The notes: a model not told the origin generated them from the sequence alone. A stretch of 64,000 nt of DNA from Chlorocebus sabaeus (GCF_047675955.1 NC_132904.1:85999447-86063446), one strand, 5' to 3'. Positions 46,606 to 60,029 are shown, counted from the stretch's first letter. Made by a program: numbers and translations.

Positions 46606-47824
46606 GCTCTTTTGGACTGGTTGTTTTCCCCCAAAAGAGTTCATCTCAAAGAGCCTTGGTAACGAAATTTGATCCCGAAACAGCCTTTTATGCACTAGCT
46701 CACATTTCTCCCACCCTTCCTCAGCAAATTATCCCACTCCCAAACTAAAGCCCCCCGAATAGCACTTACCTAAGGCTTCCCACTAGCCACCAGTTTCTTT
46801 ATCCCCTTGCCCACCCATCCCATACTGATAAAAAGGTTTTAAGACATTACTGAATAAGAAGAACCCAGGGAATTAATGGTTAAAGCTGATGTCATTCTTA
46901 GGGGCTCTAGGGGAACTTAGATTCACTGTATTTGGGAATCTTTTTGTTTTACTACTCAGTCTGTTAGTAAGTAATAGGAATTCTCTCAATCTTGTACCAG
47001 AGGCCCAGTGAAGAGTGAGAAGGGTGTGGAGGTGACCCAGGTACCTATCCGACACTGCAACAAATCAATATTAGAAAAGAGAGAGAGAAAAAAAATGTCA
47101 TTCATGTAGAAAAATATCCAATGCAAAATAGATATCCAGTAAAGGTTTGTTAAACCAAAAACTTTTCCAAATTTAACAACTAATGAGAGACAGAAAAAGT
47201 TTACTACTAGTTGCCTAATCAAATGGCTTTTAAACTCTTAAAAAAAAAAATCTTACAACATAGGCCATAGGATGTAATTAAAACTAAAATTTCAAAAAAT
47301 ACTACCACTCTCACTATATGCAATATACTTATTCCAATTAATTTAATGAACCGATTGATTGCAGTCCATAGTTTGAAAAATCAAAATGAATTCATATCAA
47401 GTCCCTGATAGACTTCATACAACTTTCTAATAGGCTGTTTTTCTTGTTTCATGCATGACCAAATCCAGAAAGCTGTCCTGAATCTTTCTAAAGTTAGAGA
47501 GCATATTATTTATAAATAATACTATGTTCTTTTTAACCATGTGACACGTAAAGGATCAGGGAAAGAGCACACAAAGAACCCAAGGAGTCTCACCACTGGA
47601 GGGAAGTCAAATTCTGGGATGCACTGGTGCTCCTGAGGTTTAATTTCAATACATGGGGGCAGGAGGTTCATTGGCAGAATAGGTTCTTGTCATGAGTTGA
47701 GAAGCGTGAAGCAATTCAACAATAGTAAAATAAGAGACCATTTTTAAAAGCTAAGCGACTTTCAGAACAACAGCAAAAATAACAAAAAGACAAAAGATTT
47801 TTAAAATGGCTCCAATTCTTAATA
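46606..47824. other. NOX4 upstream sequence without recognised features
   Basis: Outside the CpG island; no repeat family or coding signal recognised. Confidence 0.45.
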
Positions 47825-48310
47825 ATGTACCTACTAAGTCCCAGGCTCTGCCTTTGCTACTTCATATACAAAATCTCACTCCATTCTCATAGTAGCCCCT
47901 CCATGTGTGTGTTAGCACTCTCACTTTAAAGATGAGAAACGGACTGCCAGGTGCGGTGGCTCACACCTGTAATCCCAGCTCTTTGGGAGGCCGAGGCAGG
48001 TGGATCACGAGGTCAGGAGATGGAGGTCATCCTGGCCAATATGGGAAACCCCGTCTCTACTAAAAATACACAAAGTAGTCGGGCGTGGTGGTGGGTGCCT
48101 GTAGACCCACCTACTCAGGAGGCTGAGGCAGAAGAATCACTTGAACCTGGGTGGCGGAGGTTGCAGTGAGCTGAGATCACACCACTGCACTCCAGTCTGG
48201 GCGACAGAGTGAGACTCTGTCTAAAAAGAAAAAAAAAAAAAAAAGAGAAATGGAAGCTAAAAGAAATGAAGAAACTTGCTTGAGGTAATGAAACTGGGTT
48301 TGCTTACAGT
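47825..48310 (-). repeat. MIR-type SINE split by an Alu
   Basis: 47825-47943 (ACCTACTAAGTCCCAGGCTC, TCACTTTAAAGATGAGAAAC) and 48245-48310 (GAAGAAACTTGCTTGAGGTA) form one antisense MIR once the Alu is removed. Confidence 0.75.
47944..48244 (+). mobile_element. AluS-like element
   Basis: Full-length Alu with an A tail. The target duplication GAGAAACGGA / GAGAAATGGA is at 47934-47943 and 48245-48254. Confidence 0.94.
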
Positions 48311-48558
48311 TAAAGCAACCCATAATCAGGTACTTTTGTAAAATTCTTTAGTAAAATGATAGAATGCCTATATAAATGTTGGTTATTAACTATGGCTATC
48401 ATTTCATAACTCTGTAAAAGGGGCCTGAGGTTTGTTTATGTTGCTTTACCAGGAAACAGTACTCCAAGTCATCCCCAAGGGACAGAGCTAGTGTCCTGTT
48501 ATGCAGGAACTCTCGTTAATGAGGTTCTTTGCAATACAATTTTCTCTAAGCCAGATTG

Positions 48559-48561
<3 letters not shown>

Positions 48562-48595
<34 letters not shown>

Positions 48596-48886
48596 TTAGA
48601 TGGAGTTTCACTCTTGTTGCACAGGCTGGAGTGCAATGTCACAATCTCGGCTCACTGCAACTTCTGCCTCCTGGGTTCAAGCAATTCTCCCACCTCAACC
48701 TCCCAAGTAGAGTAGCTGGGATTATAGGCATGTGCCAACCCGCCCAGCTAATTTGTGTATTTTTAATAGAGATGGGGTTTCACCACATTGGACAGACTAC
48801 TCTTGAACTCCTGACCTCAGGTGATCCACCGGCCTCAGCCTCCCTAAGTGCTGGGATTACAGGCGTGAGCCACCACGCCTGGCCAA
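48562..48886 (-). mobile_element. AluS-like element with (TTA)n tail
   Basis: Antisense Alu. Its former A tail is a (TTA)n microsatellite (48562-48597). The duplication CCAGATTGTTT is at 48551-48561 and from 48887. The 167-codon open frame here is an artefact of the Alu and the TTA run. Confidence 0.95.
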
Positions 48887-49304
48887 CCAGATTGTTTAAT
48901 GACATAGTGGCTGTATTTTCAAAACTAGGAAAGGCCACTCTTGAAAGTAATGAGGACAGCATTCTGCAGCTACATCAGTATTTAAAATATCATAAGGAAA
49001 ATCACACTTTTGCCAGGAACAGACTTCACGATAAAAACTCAAATGACAGATACCTTTGATTTTTGGCTGACATAATGGTAAGCTAGTGGTATAACACTGA
49101 TCTTCCTATGTTAATTGTAAAACCGATTGGCGGTTAGAACTGTTCTTGATCTATTATATATTACTTAAACACAGAAACTCCTTTGTAGACAGTGTTTTTC
49201 AAAATATGAAATGCACAGCTGTTAAAAAAGAGAAAAAATACAATACTCTTTGCACATAATCATTACTGCATTTTCCACTAATTAACTTAATTATATGTAT
49301 ATGT

Positions 49305-49437
49305 GTGTCTAATTCTCCTACTCAACTGAACTTCTTAAGGACAAAATCTGGTCTTATTCCGTTTTTATTCTAGGACTTAGCACAAAGCTTGACACATAGT
49401 AGGAATTTACACAATGTTTATTAGATGAAAGAACAGT
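49305..49437 (+). repeat. L2 3' end
   Basis: GAACTTCTTAAGGACAAAATC, AGGACTTAGCACAAAGCTTG and CACATAGTAGGAATTTACAC, in L2 order with changes. Confidence 0.75.
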
Positions 49438-49634
49438 GGTTAAGTATATCATCTTTCTTTTTGTGCCTTTCTCAAATCCCAATTTCTCAAGTGTAACTCT
49501 GATAATGTAAAAATAGTTTCTGCTCAGCTTGACAATTACCAGAAAAAGTAAAGAAATGGGGCAAGAACCCCTTAAAATGGATGTTACCAATCCCACAGTT
49601 TAAATGATAGGAATTTAAGACAAGTGGGCCTTTC

Positions 49635-49779
49635 TATTAGTTTCCTATGGCTGTGCTAACAAATCACTACAGACGTCATGGGCTAAAACAACAGAAATTT
49701 ATCGTCTCACAGTTCTGAATGTCAGAAGTCTGAAATCAGTATTACTGGTTCAAAATCAGGGTGCTCACCGCATCACAAT
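49635..49779 (-). mobile_element. MLT1 LTR, first part (antisense)
   Basis: AGTTTCCTATGGCTGTGCTA, CTAAAACAACAGAAATTTAT and CTCACAGTTCTGAATGTCAG are the start of an antisense MLT1 LTR. An AluJ interrupts it, and the rest is at 50114-50465. Confidence 0.85.
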
Positions 49780-50113
49780 ATTTTCTTTTCTTCTTTTGAG
49801 ACAAGATCTCTCTGTGTCACCCAAGCTGGAATACAGTGGTACAATCACAGCTCACTGCAGCCTTGACCACCCAGGCTCAGGTGATCCTCTCTCCTTAGCC
49901 TCCAGTGTAGCTGGGACTACAGGTGCATACCACCACGCCTGGTTCATTTTTGGTTTGTTCGTTTTTTGTTTGTTTGGTTTTGTTTTTTTTGTTTTTGTAA
50001 TGACAAGATTTTGCCATGTTGTCCAGGCTGGTCTCGAACTCCTGGGCTCAAGTGATCCACCAGACTCAGTCTCCCAAAGTCTTGAGATTACATGCATGAG
50101 CCACCATGACCAA
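49780..50113 (-). mobile_element. AluJ-like element with (TTTTG)n linker
   Basis: Antisense Alu inserted into the MLT1 LTR. The central linker has expanded into a TTTG-rich stretch (49945-50000). Confidence 0.92.
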
Positions 50114-50465
50114 TGCAGCATCTTTTCTGATGTGTTAAAGAGAATGTATTCCTGGTCTCTTCCAGATTCTAGTGGATGCTGACATTCTTTGATTTGTGGC
50201 TGTATCACTCTACTCTCTGCCTCAGTGGTCACATTGCCTCCTTCTCTTCAATCTGTGTGGGTGTCAAATCAACCTCTGCCTCTCTCTTGCCAGGACACTT
50301 GTGATTGTATTCAGGGTTCACCCAGATAATGCAGGATAATCTCCCTATGCAGGATACTTAAATGTAATCACTTCTGCAAAGTTCCATTTTCCTTATAAGG
50401 TAACTTTACAAGTTCCTGGGATTAGGATAAGTTATCTTTAGGTGGCTATTATTTAGCCTAGGATA
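50114..50465 (-). mobile_element. MLT1 LTR, second part (antisense)
   Basis: TCTTCCAGATTCTAGTGGAT, CATCTTTGATTTGTGGCTG-like sequence and TTACAAGTTCCTGGGATTAG continue the LTR of 49635-49779. Confidence 0.8.
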
Positions 50466-51320
50466 GCACCTAAATTAACCTAGATCATCTTAATTTTCTT
50501 TCTCTGATTGGATATGCTAGCCTTAGAATAAGACTTCTGAAGAAATTCACCTTGAAGAATAAATGTTTGGGATTCCTAGTTAGCATTTCCATCAAGAAGT
50601 CAAAAATTATAGACCAGGAAACAGGCCTGATAGAATTCGGTAAGATTTCTTAACCATTATAACTTGATATAGTTTACCATTTTTGTTATTTCATGTCTGA
50701 TTACCAGGAGGGATTAGTATTAAAATTCAACGTAAAAAGAGCCTGTGTGTTTTTTCAGGAAGAGAAAAGAGGAACCTAGGAAAGCTCCATCCCAGTATGC
50801 AGCATAAACTTGTAGAGTGAGTAAAAGAATTCTAGAGGTCTGAGTAACCGAAAAGGACATTAAAGAGAAAAGGAAACTCCATCATGTCCCTGAGGCCCTT
50901 GCAAGGAAGAAGGGCCCACCAGGGAGCCAGGGAAAAGTGGTCCAAAGGCTTAACATTCCCAAGTCAGGGGACAAGTTCCAGACAGTGACTCATTCTCATT
51001 TCTATACAAAAACAAGTGTAGACCATCATCTGATTCAGTCATTTAGGAATGTCTACCGTGCACCCACATGGCTAGGTTAGCTCCTTGAGAAATTCTGAAA
51101 AAGTTGGAGAGGTCCTTATGCCCTTAAGGACCACATACTTTGTTGGAAAACAAGGGTTACAAATGTGAAGGCTATTTAAGAATTTCAAAATGAAGATGAT
51201 CAGTGAAAGCTTGTCAAATAAAACTGAATAGTAATGATTTTTTGTTTAGAATTGCCCTGCATCAAACACTTTTCCAAATTTCCGGATTTCATAGACCAAT
51301 AAAATTTCAGAAAGAAAAAA
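50466..51320. other. Upstream sequence without recognised features
   Basis: No repeat or coding signal recognised. Confidence 0.4.
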
Positions 51321-51324
51321 CCAT

Positions 51325-51440
51325 GGTAATCATTTCACAGTATATATGTATAGGAGAACATCAAATTGTACACCTTAAATATATAAAAAATCATATACCA
51401 ATGATAGCTCAATAGAGCTGTTTAAAAAAAAAGAAAAAAT
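51325..51440 (+). mobile_element. L1 3' end fragment
   Basis: GTAATCATTTCACAGTATAT, CAAATTGTACACCTTAAATA and GATAGCTCAATAGAGCTG, then an A-rich tail: the 3' end of an L1M/L1PB copy. Confidence 0.75.
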
Positions 51441-51610
51441 AAATAGAAACTAACACAGACTAGTCAAATTTTGCTGCAATTAGGACAATTTTTAAAATGC
51501 AAACTAAAAACAACAGTCATAAAAATACCATTTGCTTCTGTGTTTATTAAACAAAATTCATTTTTTACAAAATAAATGTAAGAAATACTGACTGCCTTCA
51601 GCTTCCAAAG

Positions 51611-51645
51611 AAACTCTCTCTCTCTCCTCTCTTTCTATTTCTCTC
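51611..51645. repeat. CT-rich repeat
   Basis: (TC)n with interruptions. Confidence 0.85.
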
Positions 51646-51679
51646 TGTCATTTCACAGCAACCATCTTATTGTTTTTCT

Positions 51680-51850
51680 TTATTTGTTCCTCAAATCTAT
51701 AAGGTAGGAAGGTAGGTAAGGCCACTATTTTCTTCATTCTAATATTTTAGGTGACAGAACTGAGGCATATGGACAGTAACTAACTTGAACTACCTTGCCC
51801 ATGGTAACCATGATATTAAGTAGTAGATTTCCAGGAGCGAATACCCCTGC
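51680..51850 (-). repeat. MIR SINE
   Basis: Antisense MIR: GTGACAGAACTGAGGCATAT, AACTACCTTGCCCATGGTAA and a diverged remainder. Confidence 0.7.
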
Positions 51851-52534
51851 TCCTTCCTCCACTTCATGTAGTCATTGTTGAACCAGGACTTCTACCTGTT
51901 CTTAGTTCTAACATTTAAGGCCACAAATGCAGCTGTGGTTGGCAACTTTCCCCAGTCATCCCAGGTGTGTAGAGATTTACCAGAAGGCCTTTGTGTTGCC
52001 AAGACAGTGCATACTCTCAAAAGACTGTTGTGTCTATTGTTTATGATATCATTTGTGCTTTATCTTGCATGGCATTTCCTGAACACAGCTATTAACACAG
52101 TAATTCCTGTACGTGTATGAAATGTTACTGTTCTTAAAGTTTTAAACAGAAGTGTCTGAAAAAATATTCTTAATACCTGAATTCATGTTTTCTGGTTGCA
52201 TCTTCAAACAACTTTAAAGTATTGAGGAAATATGATTGGACTTTTATAGTCTCACTTTACTTTCTGAATATATTATGAAAATCTTAAACCCAAACTATTA
52301 GAACCCCTGTTAAGTAATATGAGTTTTACGGCCATAAAAACAGTGGAATTGAAAGAGGCTTTGGAAAGCCTCATAACTTTTAGTTATAGAAAGGAAATTA
52401 AAGCCTTTTTCTCAGCTCTTTGAGCTCACTGAGCACCTTCATGCTACTGTGCCTTTGCACACTTGGAAAGTGTTTATTTATACATTTATTGATGAGATTA
52501 TTTGATTAATATCTATATCTGTCTATATCTGACT

Positions 52535-53060
52535 AAATTGCTAACTTCCCAAAGGCAAATCCCATATCTGTTTTGTTCATTCTTATTTTCCCAGAGTCAC
52601 ACACAGGGCTTGGAACATCAGTAGGGGCTCAGTAATGGTTTTAATGAAAGAAATGAAAGACAGTAGGAGAATCTAAATTTTCTGACTTCTCTTCCAATAA
52701 TTATTTCACACTGACATTTTCTATTTTACACTAATATGATATTCTGTACTTCTTTAATTCTTTCTATTTCCCAAACATATCCTGTTTTCTCACATTTTCA
52801 TTTATGTGCATGCTTTTCTTGTTTCGTGGCACACTTTACCTGGAGATGCTTGCTTAGTCTCCAAACTCAAGACCAGTATCTTCTCCTGCTAGAGGCCCAC
52901 ATAGACTCTTCCCAGCTGCATCAGGAACCTCTTGTGTCCACTGCGTGCCACTCTCTCTCAGAGCATTTATTGTACCACATTTGTTGGTTCATTTTCTAGG
53001 CTGTTTCTCCAACTAGACTACAAGTACTTTGAGGAAAAGAAGTTTCTGTTGTTGTTTAAT
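52535..53060 (+). repeat. L2 fragments
   Basis: 52535-52650 (CTTCCCAAAGGCAAATCCCA, GGGGCTCAGTAATGGTTTT) and 52740-53060 (ACCTGGAGATGCTTGCTTAG, CCAACTAGACTACAAGTACT) both follow the L2 3' region. Confidence 0.6.
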
Positions 53061-54060
53061 GTATTTTAATAACAAACCTGTGGGAACAGCACAGAAGACA
53101 GATACCATTAAAAACATGTATTTGCACGTGGGACAACTTAGAAAAGTATAGTAAAAAGAATCTAGTATATGATAAAAAGTATACAAACATCATTTAGTTG
53201 CTGTCAGTAAAAAATTTACTCGCCAACCCAATGCAAATCCAAATGTCCAGAATAATTTAACAGGTTTATTTATAATTGCTATAAGGTTGAATTGTTGAAA
53301 CTTGTTCACCGAAGTATGGTGACTTGCATTAATGCTTCACATCCCCGTTTATATTAAAAATTCACATACAAATGAAAATAGAAAAACTGCAAATAACTGA
53401 TTTCTATACCCTGTTTTTCCACTTGCAAGCATATATTTGGGTGCCTTTTGACCCCATGGGAAAAAAAATAATGTTCAGAATGACTAATTATAGGAAGAAA
53501 TTTGGCAGGAGGGTCGAGGGATATGAAATGTTTCCCATCACAGGGGATTCTCAAGCATGCTTTCTATGTTTGTGGCATGCTAGTTGAATGTCCTCTGGCA
53601 TAGTTGTTACATATTTGGCATGGATACCACACAAGATTGTGCCTTCAATAAAGGCCAACTAGATAGGTCTTCACTTGCCTCTTGCAAAGCACCGATAGCT
53701 ACCTTCTGGAAGCACAGACCTATTTTGAAGTCTTGAGAAATTTTTCACACCAGATGCTAGAAAGTTTTTGAATCAGAAGTTCAATGGGCTTTTGATAATG
53801 TCTAACTTCATGAAGCACTACAGTATAAGGCTTGTCTCGGTGAGGTTTCTTCACCTCTCCAATAGAGGGTGCACTTGCAAGTGGCATTTGTAGCTAGTTA
53901 TTTGCAGCTAGTTGCTTCCTGAGCAGTTTACTATGGGTCATTTGCAAGCAGTCCACTTTGTAGGAGCCATGGAATAGAGATTTCCTTACTTACACCCCTT
54001 GTCCTTTGGCTGCAGCTCAGTGTACTAGAGGCTGTATTGGCATTAGAGCAAGAAATTTTT
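53061..54060. other. Upstream sequence without recognised features
   Basis: No family recognised. Open frames at 53354-53587 on both strands show no family likeness. Confidence 0.4.
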
Positions 54061-54064
54061 CTTC

Positions 54065-54630
54065 ATTACATAAATCCTGGCACATAGTAAGTGTTCAAAA
54101 TATATTTAATGAACAAATGAATAAATAAATTGTCTAACATGTGAAAACAGTTTAGGTTATTTTCAAAATGAAAACTCAGCATTCATCAAATATTCTAATT
54201 GCCAACAGTGTGGCAAATGTTTTAGGTTAGAACTTGTTAAAGAAGAAGTTCAGGAATAAGAGAAATAAATAAATAAACAAATAAACTTCACATTTGTCTT
54301 GTCTTCTTCCTCAACAATCTAGCATGGAATTTAGCCTTCAGCCAAACTTTCCTTCTCTCCAAAAATTTAAGACTGGGAATTTCACAGTATTTTTTGTCTT
54401 CGTTTCCATTCTCACAGTCGGATCATTCTTATATCGATATAATAGCTTAAATGTCTCTAATGTTAGTGCATATCACACTGTATAATACATTGGCTTATCT
54501 GTCTTCCTCATGGGAATCAGACAACTGGAGGTCAAAAAAACTGTGGAATTAATCTTTGTAACCCCAAGGCCAAGAACAATGCCTGGTTCATTATTTAATC
54601 AATGAATATTTAATTTTTAAAAAATAATAC
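54065..54630 (+). repeat. L2 3' end scraps
   Basis: 54065-54130 (CCTGGCACATAGTAAGTGTT) and 54555-54630 (AACAATGCCTGGTTCATTAT) are L2 tails. The DNA between is unrecognised. Confidence 0.6.
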
Positions 54631-55299
54631 TTGAGCACCTCTCTTAATTATTTATCATTCTAACCTTGGACTTCAATACTGTGTTACATTGAGAGAAAAA
54701 CTTTTATAGGAATAAGATTCTATTAGAAAGGTAAATTACCTACATGGTATAGAATGTAATATCTGTACTTTAGATGTTATGCCTGTCATATTTCATTACT
54801 GTTCCTCCTAAGAATTCACTCCCCTAAGTAACATATTCTATTATATGTAGCCTAGCTTATCAGGACTATTCAACATCTTTGAAAGATTACTGTGTAAGAT
54901 CAAACATTTAAAAGGAGAATAATCTTGCATCTTAGGGTTCTACATTCTTTTCTACTATTGAAATTTTTGGTGAAGAAGAAAGTTTTGTACCTTATTCCTT
55001 TTTACTTTTTCTCTCAGTTCTGTCCATTTTTTACCTGGAGACCCTTTTGATTCAGTCTCCTACAGAAGGCAGCACTATGCCTCCTGTGGTCTTTCATAGT
55101 CCCTTGTTAAAATTTACATATGCTCAATTATTACATGGTGATGCAATTATTTGTTAACCAAATGTCTTCACATCAGTGGAATTTCACTGGAGTAGCACAT
55201 AGCCTGCAAGTTCTCCATCATTCTGCTCTTCTTTCATTTAGCAACAAAACACCCTGAGTTTCAGCTGGATTATACCTGTGAACTAGCCATTACTTGTTT
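54631..55299. other. Upstream sequence without recognised features
   Basis: No repeat or coding signal recognised. Confidence 0.4.
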
Positions 55300-57412
55300 T
55301 AGCCTCTCTTTCAGTCACGATTAGACACTGACCATGTTTCTACAAATGAGATGTGAGCAGAAGAGATGTGTATGTCCTTTTACAAAGGAAATTTCTTCCA
55401 CACTTTCCTTTTTCTGCTTTCTCACAGGCTGGAAATATGCTTTAAGCATGATTTAAGGACAACGAAGGATAATGAAAGATATTATCTGAAGAATAATGAA
55501 GAAATAAGATATTAAAAATTTAGATGACGTTGTAAATGAGTTGTAACTACCCACTTATATGGTTCACTTCTTTACTGTTATGAGAGAGAAATAAACTGCT
55601 TTATTCAAGGCACTGTATTTTAGGTTATAGCTGCTTAACTTATTATAGCCTATTATTATAGAAATTGGTTCCTGGAAGTGGGGCATTGCCATAAGAAAAA
55701 CCAAAATACATGACATTAGTTTAGCACATTAGGTGGCAGGTAGAAAGGACCTGCAGGCTAGACAGTGATGACCTTTGATATGCCATTACAAAACATGTGG
55801 CAACTTGGAAACATACTGCATTATTACCAAGCTGTAGCCCTAGGGAAACAGGATCTTTTTTAATGTCGTATTTCTGGTACATTTTGGCTGCTACTTGGAA
55901 CTTTCAGCAAAATGTTACAAGAGATATGAAATAAAGTTAGGCAAGAAATGGCCCATTTGCAAATGGCAATGAAAATAAAGCTCTGCTAATGGAAAATCTC
56001 TCTGCCTGTGATCTGCAATTTAATGGAATAAAATTCCCCTAATTTGAGATTTCAGAGGGTAGAAAAGCTAACTGTTTCCATATCCCAGACAGCATGATAT
56101 TAGATTGTCCCTCAGAATCAGCTCAGAGGTAAAGAGTGGTAGTTTTGGATGACATTAAGGTAGCTTACATTAAGTTAAGGGAAGGAAAGATGAGCAGAGA
56201 GAAGATAATAAAAAGGGAAGCATCTATAGACTCTATAGACGTTGCTCAAAAGATGATTTTTGCTGTGGTTACTCCACATGGAAGTGATTGGAAGCAAATA
56301 GGCAAGAATCCTACTAAGGGTTTGAAAGAATTTTATTATCATAAGAACCACAAGGCGGGTATACAAGGACCTTTGTTGTTAGATATCTAACACAATCCTC
56401 TGTCCTTCAGAGCTGAACCAAGGAGAGAACACTCACTCTTGCCACCTTCTGATGTGGACAGTGGATGAAGAAAAGCCTCCCAAATACATAAAGTCAAAGT
56501 TGCAGGGGGCAATGGACAAAGAAAACACTCATTGAGAGCAGAACAAGAGGTTGGTTAACCCAAACAACTAACATACCAGCAGGTTGGAAAGTATTCACGA
56601 TTTCTACCCAGGAGAATTTAAGATTTACTGTGAGCCAGAAACAGCTGGGTGCTTTTCAGTTTTTACATTTCTGAATGGGAGTTTTTGTTGCAATTATCCT
56701 GTCCCTACTCCACCATTGTATATCAGGACCGAGGAAGACATGTAACTTGTGTTTGTAAGTTTGTAAGTTGATGCCAGAGCACAAGGAGCCACTTCCAGAC
56801 CTGAAAGCAAAGACTACATTTCACTCCAGTCCTGGATTTTCAGCTGCAGCAGTAACTGAATGAGATTTTATGTGGGCCCCCTTGAAGAGGATTTGAATGT
56901 ATTTATGAAGAAAGATGAGGGTGCATGGATACCTGAGTTGTTACAAGGGCAAACTGACAGACTGATACCTATCCATTGTTATTAATTTTCTCCCAGTCCA
57001 CTTACTAATAGAACCCCACAAGTCTTACCTGAACACAGAACTGCTCAGCTACATGCAACACTTTGCAGCCTACTTAGGCAGGTGTGGGCATGAGACTACA
57101 TTAGTAGAAGTAATGTGTTAAACTTTCTAGTCATATCTGTTAAAGAGAAAATTGCTTATATTTCATTTTCTCTCTTTCCCCATTCATGAAATTGGAACAC
57201 AAATGTGCTGATGAACTCTCTTTGACCAAGAGAAAGAAGACCATGCTCTAGGAGATAGTTGAGCAACTCAGTAAGAAACTGGACTGCTCAATGACCTCCA
57301 GGAGCAAAGGTCCCTGCTAGCCAAGATTGGATTGACTCTTAGAGAGAATAAAACTATCATCTTGATGAATCCACCATTGTTTTTGGAATTTTCGTGTTAC
57401 AGTAACTTAGTC
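55300..57412 (+). mobile_element. Ancient MaLR (MLT1-type) provirus: LTR, internal region, LTR
   Basis: A diverged 5' LTR (about 55300-55665) ends GAGAGAAATAAACTGC ... CACTGTATTTTAGG. An internal region follows (about 55666-57000), opening with GAAATTGGTTCCTGGAAGTG. A second LTR (about 57040-57412) carries GAGAGAATAAAACTATC and a similar end. The order matches an ERVL-MaLR provirus. Short open frames in the interior (56136-56390) are isolated remnants; nothing intact is left. LTR limits are estimates. Confidence 0.65.
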
Positions 57413-58359
57413 AGTACTCTAAATTCTATAATTGAATTATAACAATATGAATTGATGAGAGAAGAATATTTTTGATGTTGAGAAACACAGCTATATTAAC
57501 ATGCTAAATGTTTGCATCACATTTTAAGTTATTGGTAATTCAGGGAATATATCTTAATATTCATATTCCTAGACTTAACTGACTTGGTAATAAATCCGTA
57601 TTTCTTTCATTAATTAGTCAAATAATTCTAAAAATGACAATAGCAAAATAAGAATGGTTGTATGATTCAAATGTTTCAAAAATGAACGTAATTCTGTTCC
57701 CTATACTATTAACTGTAGTTGTCACCTTAGGGTCTAGCTTTGTACTTTCTCCTCAAGAGTTGAATTGAATGATTACTCATCATATCTGACCTATCTAAAT
57801 GAAAAATACCCTTGATCTTTATTTCTTTGTCCTAGACTATTTAAATCATTTATTTTAACAGTAAATTTGGAAGAACAACAGTAGACTAAGTGTTTGATCA
57901 ATGTGAAGACACACTTGTTAGCAAAATATGTTAAAATTTCTCTTTATATATTTGGAATCCCATAGCCGAATTTTCAGTTGCAAATTCCATACTACTGAGC
58001 ATTACTCCCAAATATCATGAGGTCACAGAGAGAGAAGTCCTTAACTAGACTCTCCCACACAGACTAATTTAAACAACAAAAGAGTCCAATTCTATTTATG
58101 ATAATTATCTGAGTCATGATACTCATTAATAAGGTCTCTAGCAGAATGTAAACAATAAATATGCATGGGGAACATTGTAATAACATAACTGTAGCATAAT
58201 ATTCAACACAATGGTAAAAAAGAAAACTGCCATTCATTTTGCTGCTGATGATCAGATTATGTTTCCTCTTTTCAGTTCATTAATACTGGACATGGTGTTG
58301 TTTTTCTCAGTAAGTAAAAAAATCAGGTAGTGAGATTGAAAATGCCATGTTAGGGAGGT
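57413..58359. other. Upstream sequence without recognised features
   Basis: AT-rich, no repeat or coding signal recognised. Confidence 0.4.
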
Positions 58360-58562
58360 ATTCTGATATATTGGACAGGGCAGTGAATTCGTAGTTGGAA
58401 TACCTGACTTCCACTGAACCTGGCTCTGCGATTAATCTTTTTATTAACTTTAGACAAGTAATTTAATACTTTCAAGCTTCAAATTCTGAATGTATAAGAT
58501 TAATGGGATGGACTAGACAACATCTAAGGTATTTTCTGGTTCTAAAGTTTTGTGATTCTACA
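58360..58562 (+). repeat. MIR SINE
   Basis: GGTATTCTGATATATTGGAC, CTTCCACTGAACCTGGCTCT and ACTAGACAACATCTAAGGTA with GTTTTGTGATTCTAC at the end, as in long MIR copies. Confidence 0.75.
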
Positions 58563-58579
58563 AACTTCCCAATCCATCC

Positions 58580-59180
58580 TATAACATTGAAATCTCATGC
58601 AACATATATTAATTGCACAACACACTTTGGGTTAGACATCATGCTAGATCAAAGCTCAGATGAATGGTCACCATAGACATGATCCCTATCCTTCTGGAAC
58701 TTACCATCAAGTGGAAAGATCTAGGCTATGATAATAATTATAACACAAAACACTTAATTATATTTGTGGAAAGTTCTATACAAAGGTTACACAATGCTGT
58801 GGGGTACAAAATAACAAAACATTCATAGTCTAGAGTGCTATGGAATCATATCTGATTAATAAACTTTTAGATGAGATCTGAAGGACAATAGCCAGACAAG
58901 GAGGAGTGGTAGCAGAAGGGATGTCCGGACAGAGGAAATAGCATGAGCAAATTTGTTGTGGTGGAAGAGAACTCTTGGCCCAATTAAGTTGCTGAAAGTA
59001 AGCTAGTGTTGCTGGAACACACAGGGTGAGAGAGAAAGTGCTATAAAATGACACTGGGGAGACAGTGTCACTTCACTTGGAGCTTTATAGCCCAATATAC
59101 ATTTTGGACTCCATACAAAAATGTAATATATGGGACAAGATAGACATGTTTTAGGTAGGCATGCAATGTTATCAGTTTTC
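58580..59180 (-). repeat. L2-like fragment (antisense)
   Basis: CCTTCTGGAACTTACCATCA, GATGAGATCTGAAGGACAAT, CAGAGGAAATAGCATGAGCA and GTTGCTGGAACACACAGGGT are collinear with common antisense L2 copies. Confidence 0.6.
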
Positions 59181-60029
59181 TTTTTAAAACATCACTGTGT
59201 CATGGATGAATACATAGGATGTGGCAATAGTGGGTATGGGGAAACCAGAACAGAGGCTACTGAAGTAGATAGGTAATAAGGGACAGTGACTTTATCAGAG
59301 TTGTTATAATTACAATTGAAAGAAATGGATAGATTTTTTACATATTTGGAAACTAGGGTCTAGCAAAATTGTGAGGAATCAAAGATGATTCTATATTCAA
59401 CTGTTAGTCTAAGTCCCATTGTGAATTATATATCAGGATATTTGTAAATAGAATATTATTTTATGAATTAATACAGACATCTATTTTACTGCATCTTTAG
59501 GCAATGATCACACAAACTTTGAGCACCTCCAGTTTCAGAGAATTTATTGCATTTTAAAGAAGACAATTGGTTTTTGGACAATTCTGAATGTTAGAAAGAT
59601 CTTCTTGATACTGTGTCAAAATTCCTTGTTGTTCTAATTCCCTTGTCTCACCTAGGATCCCCAAAGCAATAGAGAATAGGATTAGTTCTTCTTTGGTATG
59701 GCAACAGTTCAAACATGTCAAGCTAGCTACTAGTTGCCACCTTGCCTTCTAGCCCCATCTATCTCTCTTACCAAGCCTCTTTTCTGTAAGCTAAGTGTAG
59801 AAATTTCTGCTTTCTTGCCTTAATCACTCTTTGTTAGCTATTACTTACCTTTTCGGTCTCAGACTGCTTTCCCAGAGAACTCCAACACAGGAATATTAGG
59901 TTCCCTCATTATAAACTCTTACATATCATTAGTTTTCTCCTTTATAGCACTTTTTAAGTTAGAAATCATTAATGTCTGTCTTCCCTGCTAGACACAAAAC
60001 ACATTAAGAGAATTTGGTCTGCAGTAGGG
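59181..60029. other. Upstream sequence without recognised features
   Basis: No repeat or coding signal recognised. Confidence 0.4.

Noticed and set aside
48556..49059. 167-codon open frame on the plus strand
   Set aside because: Tyr run comes from the (TTA)n tail and the rest is antisense Alu plus MIR-free flank; no family likeness.
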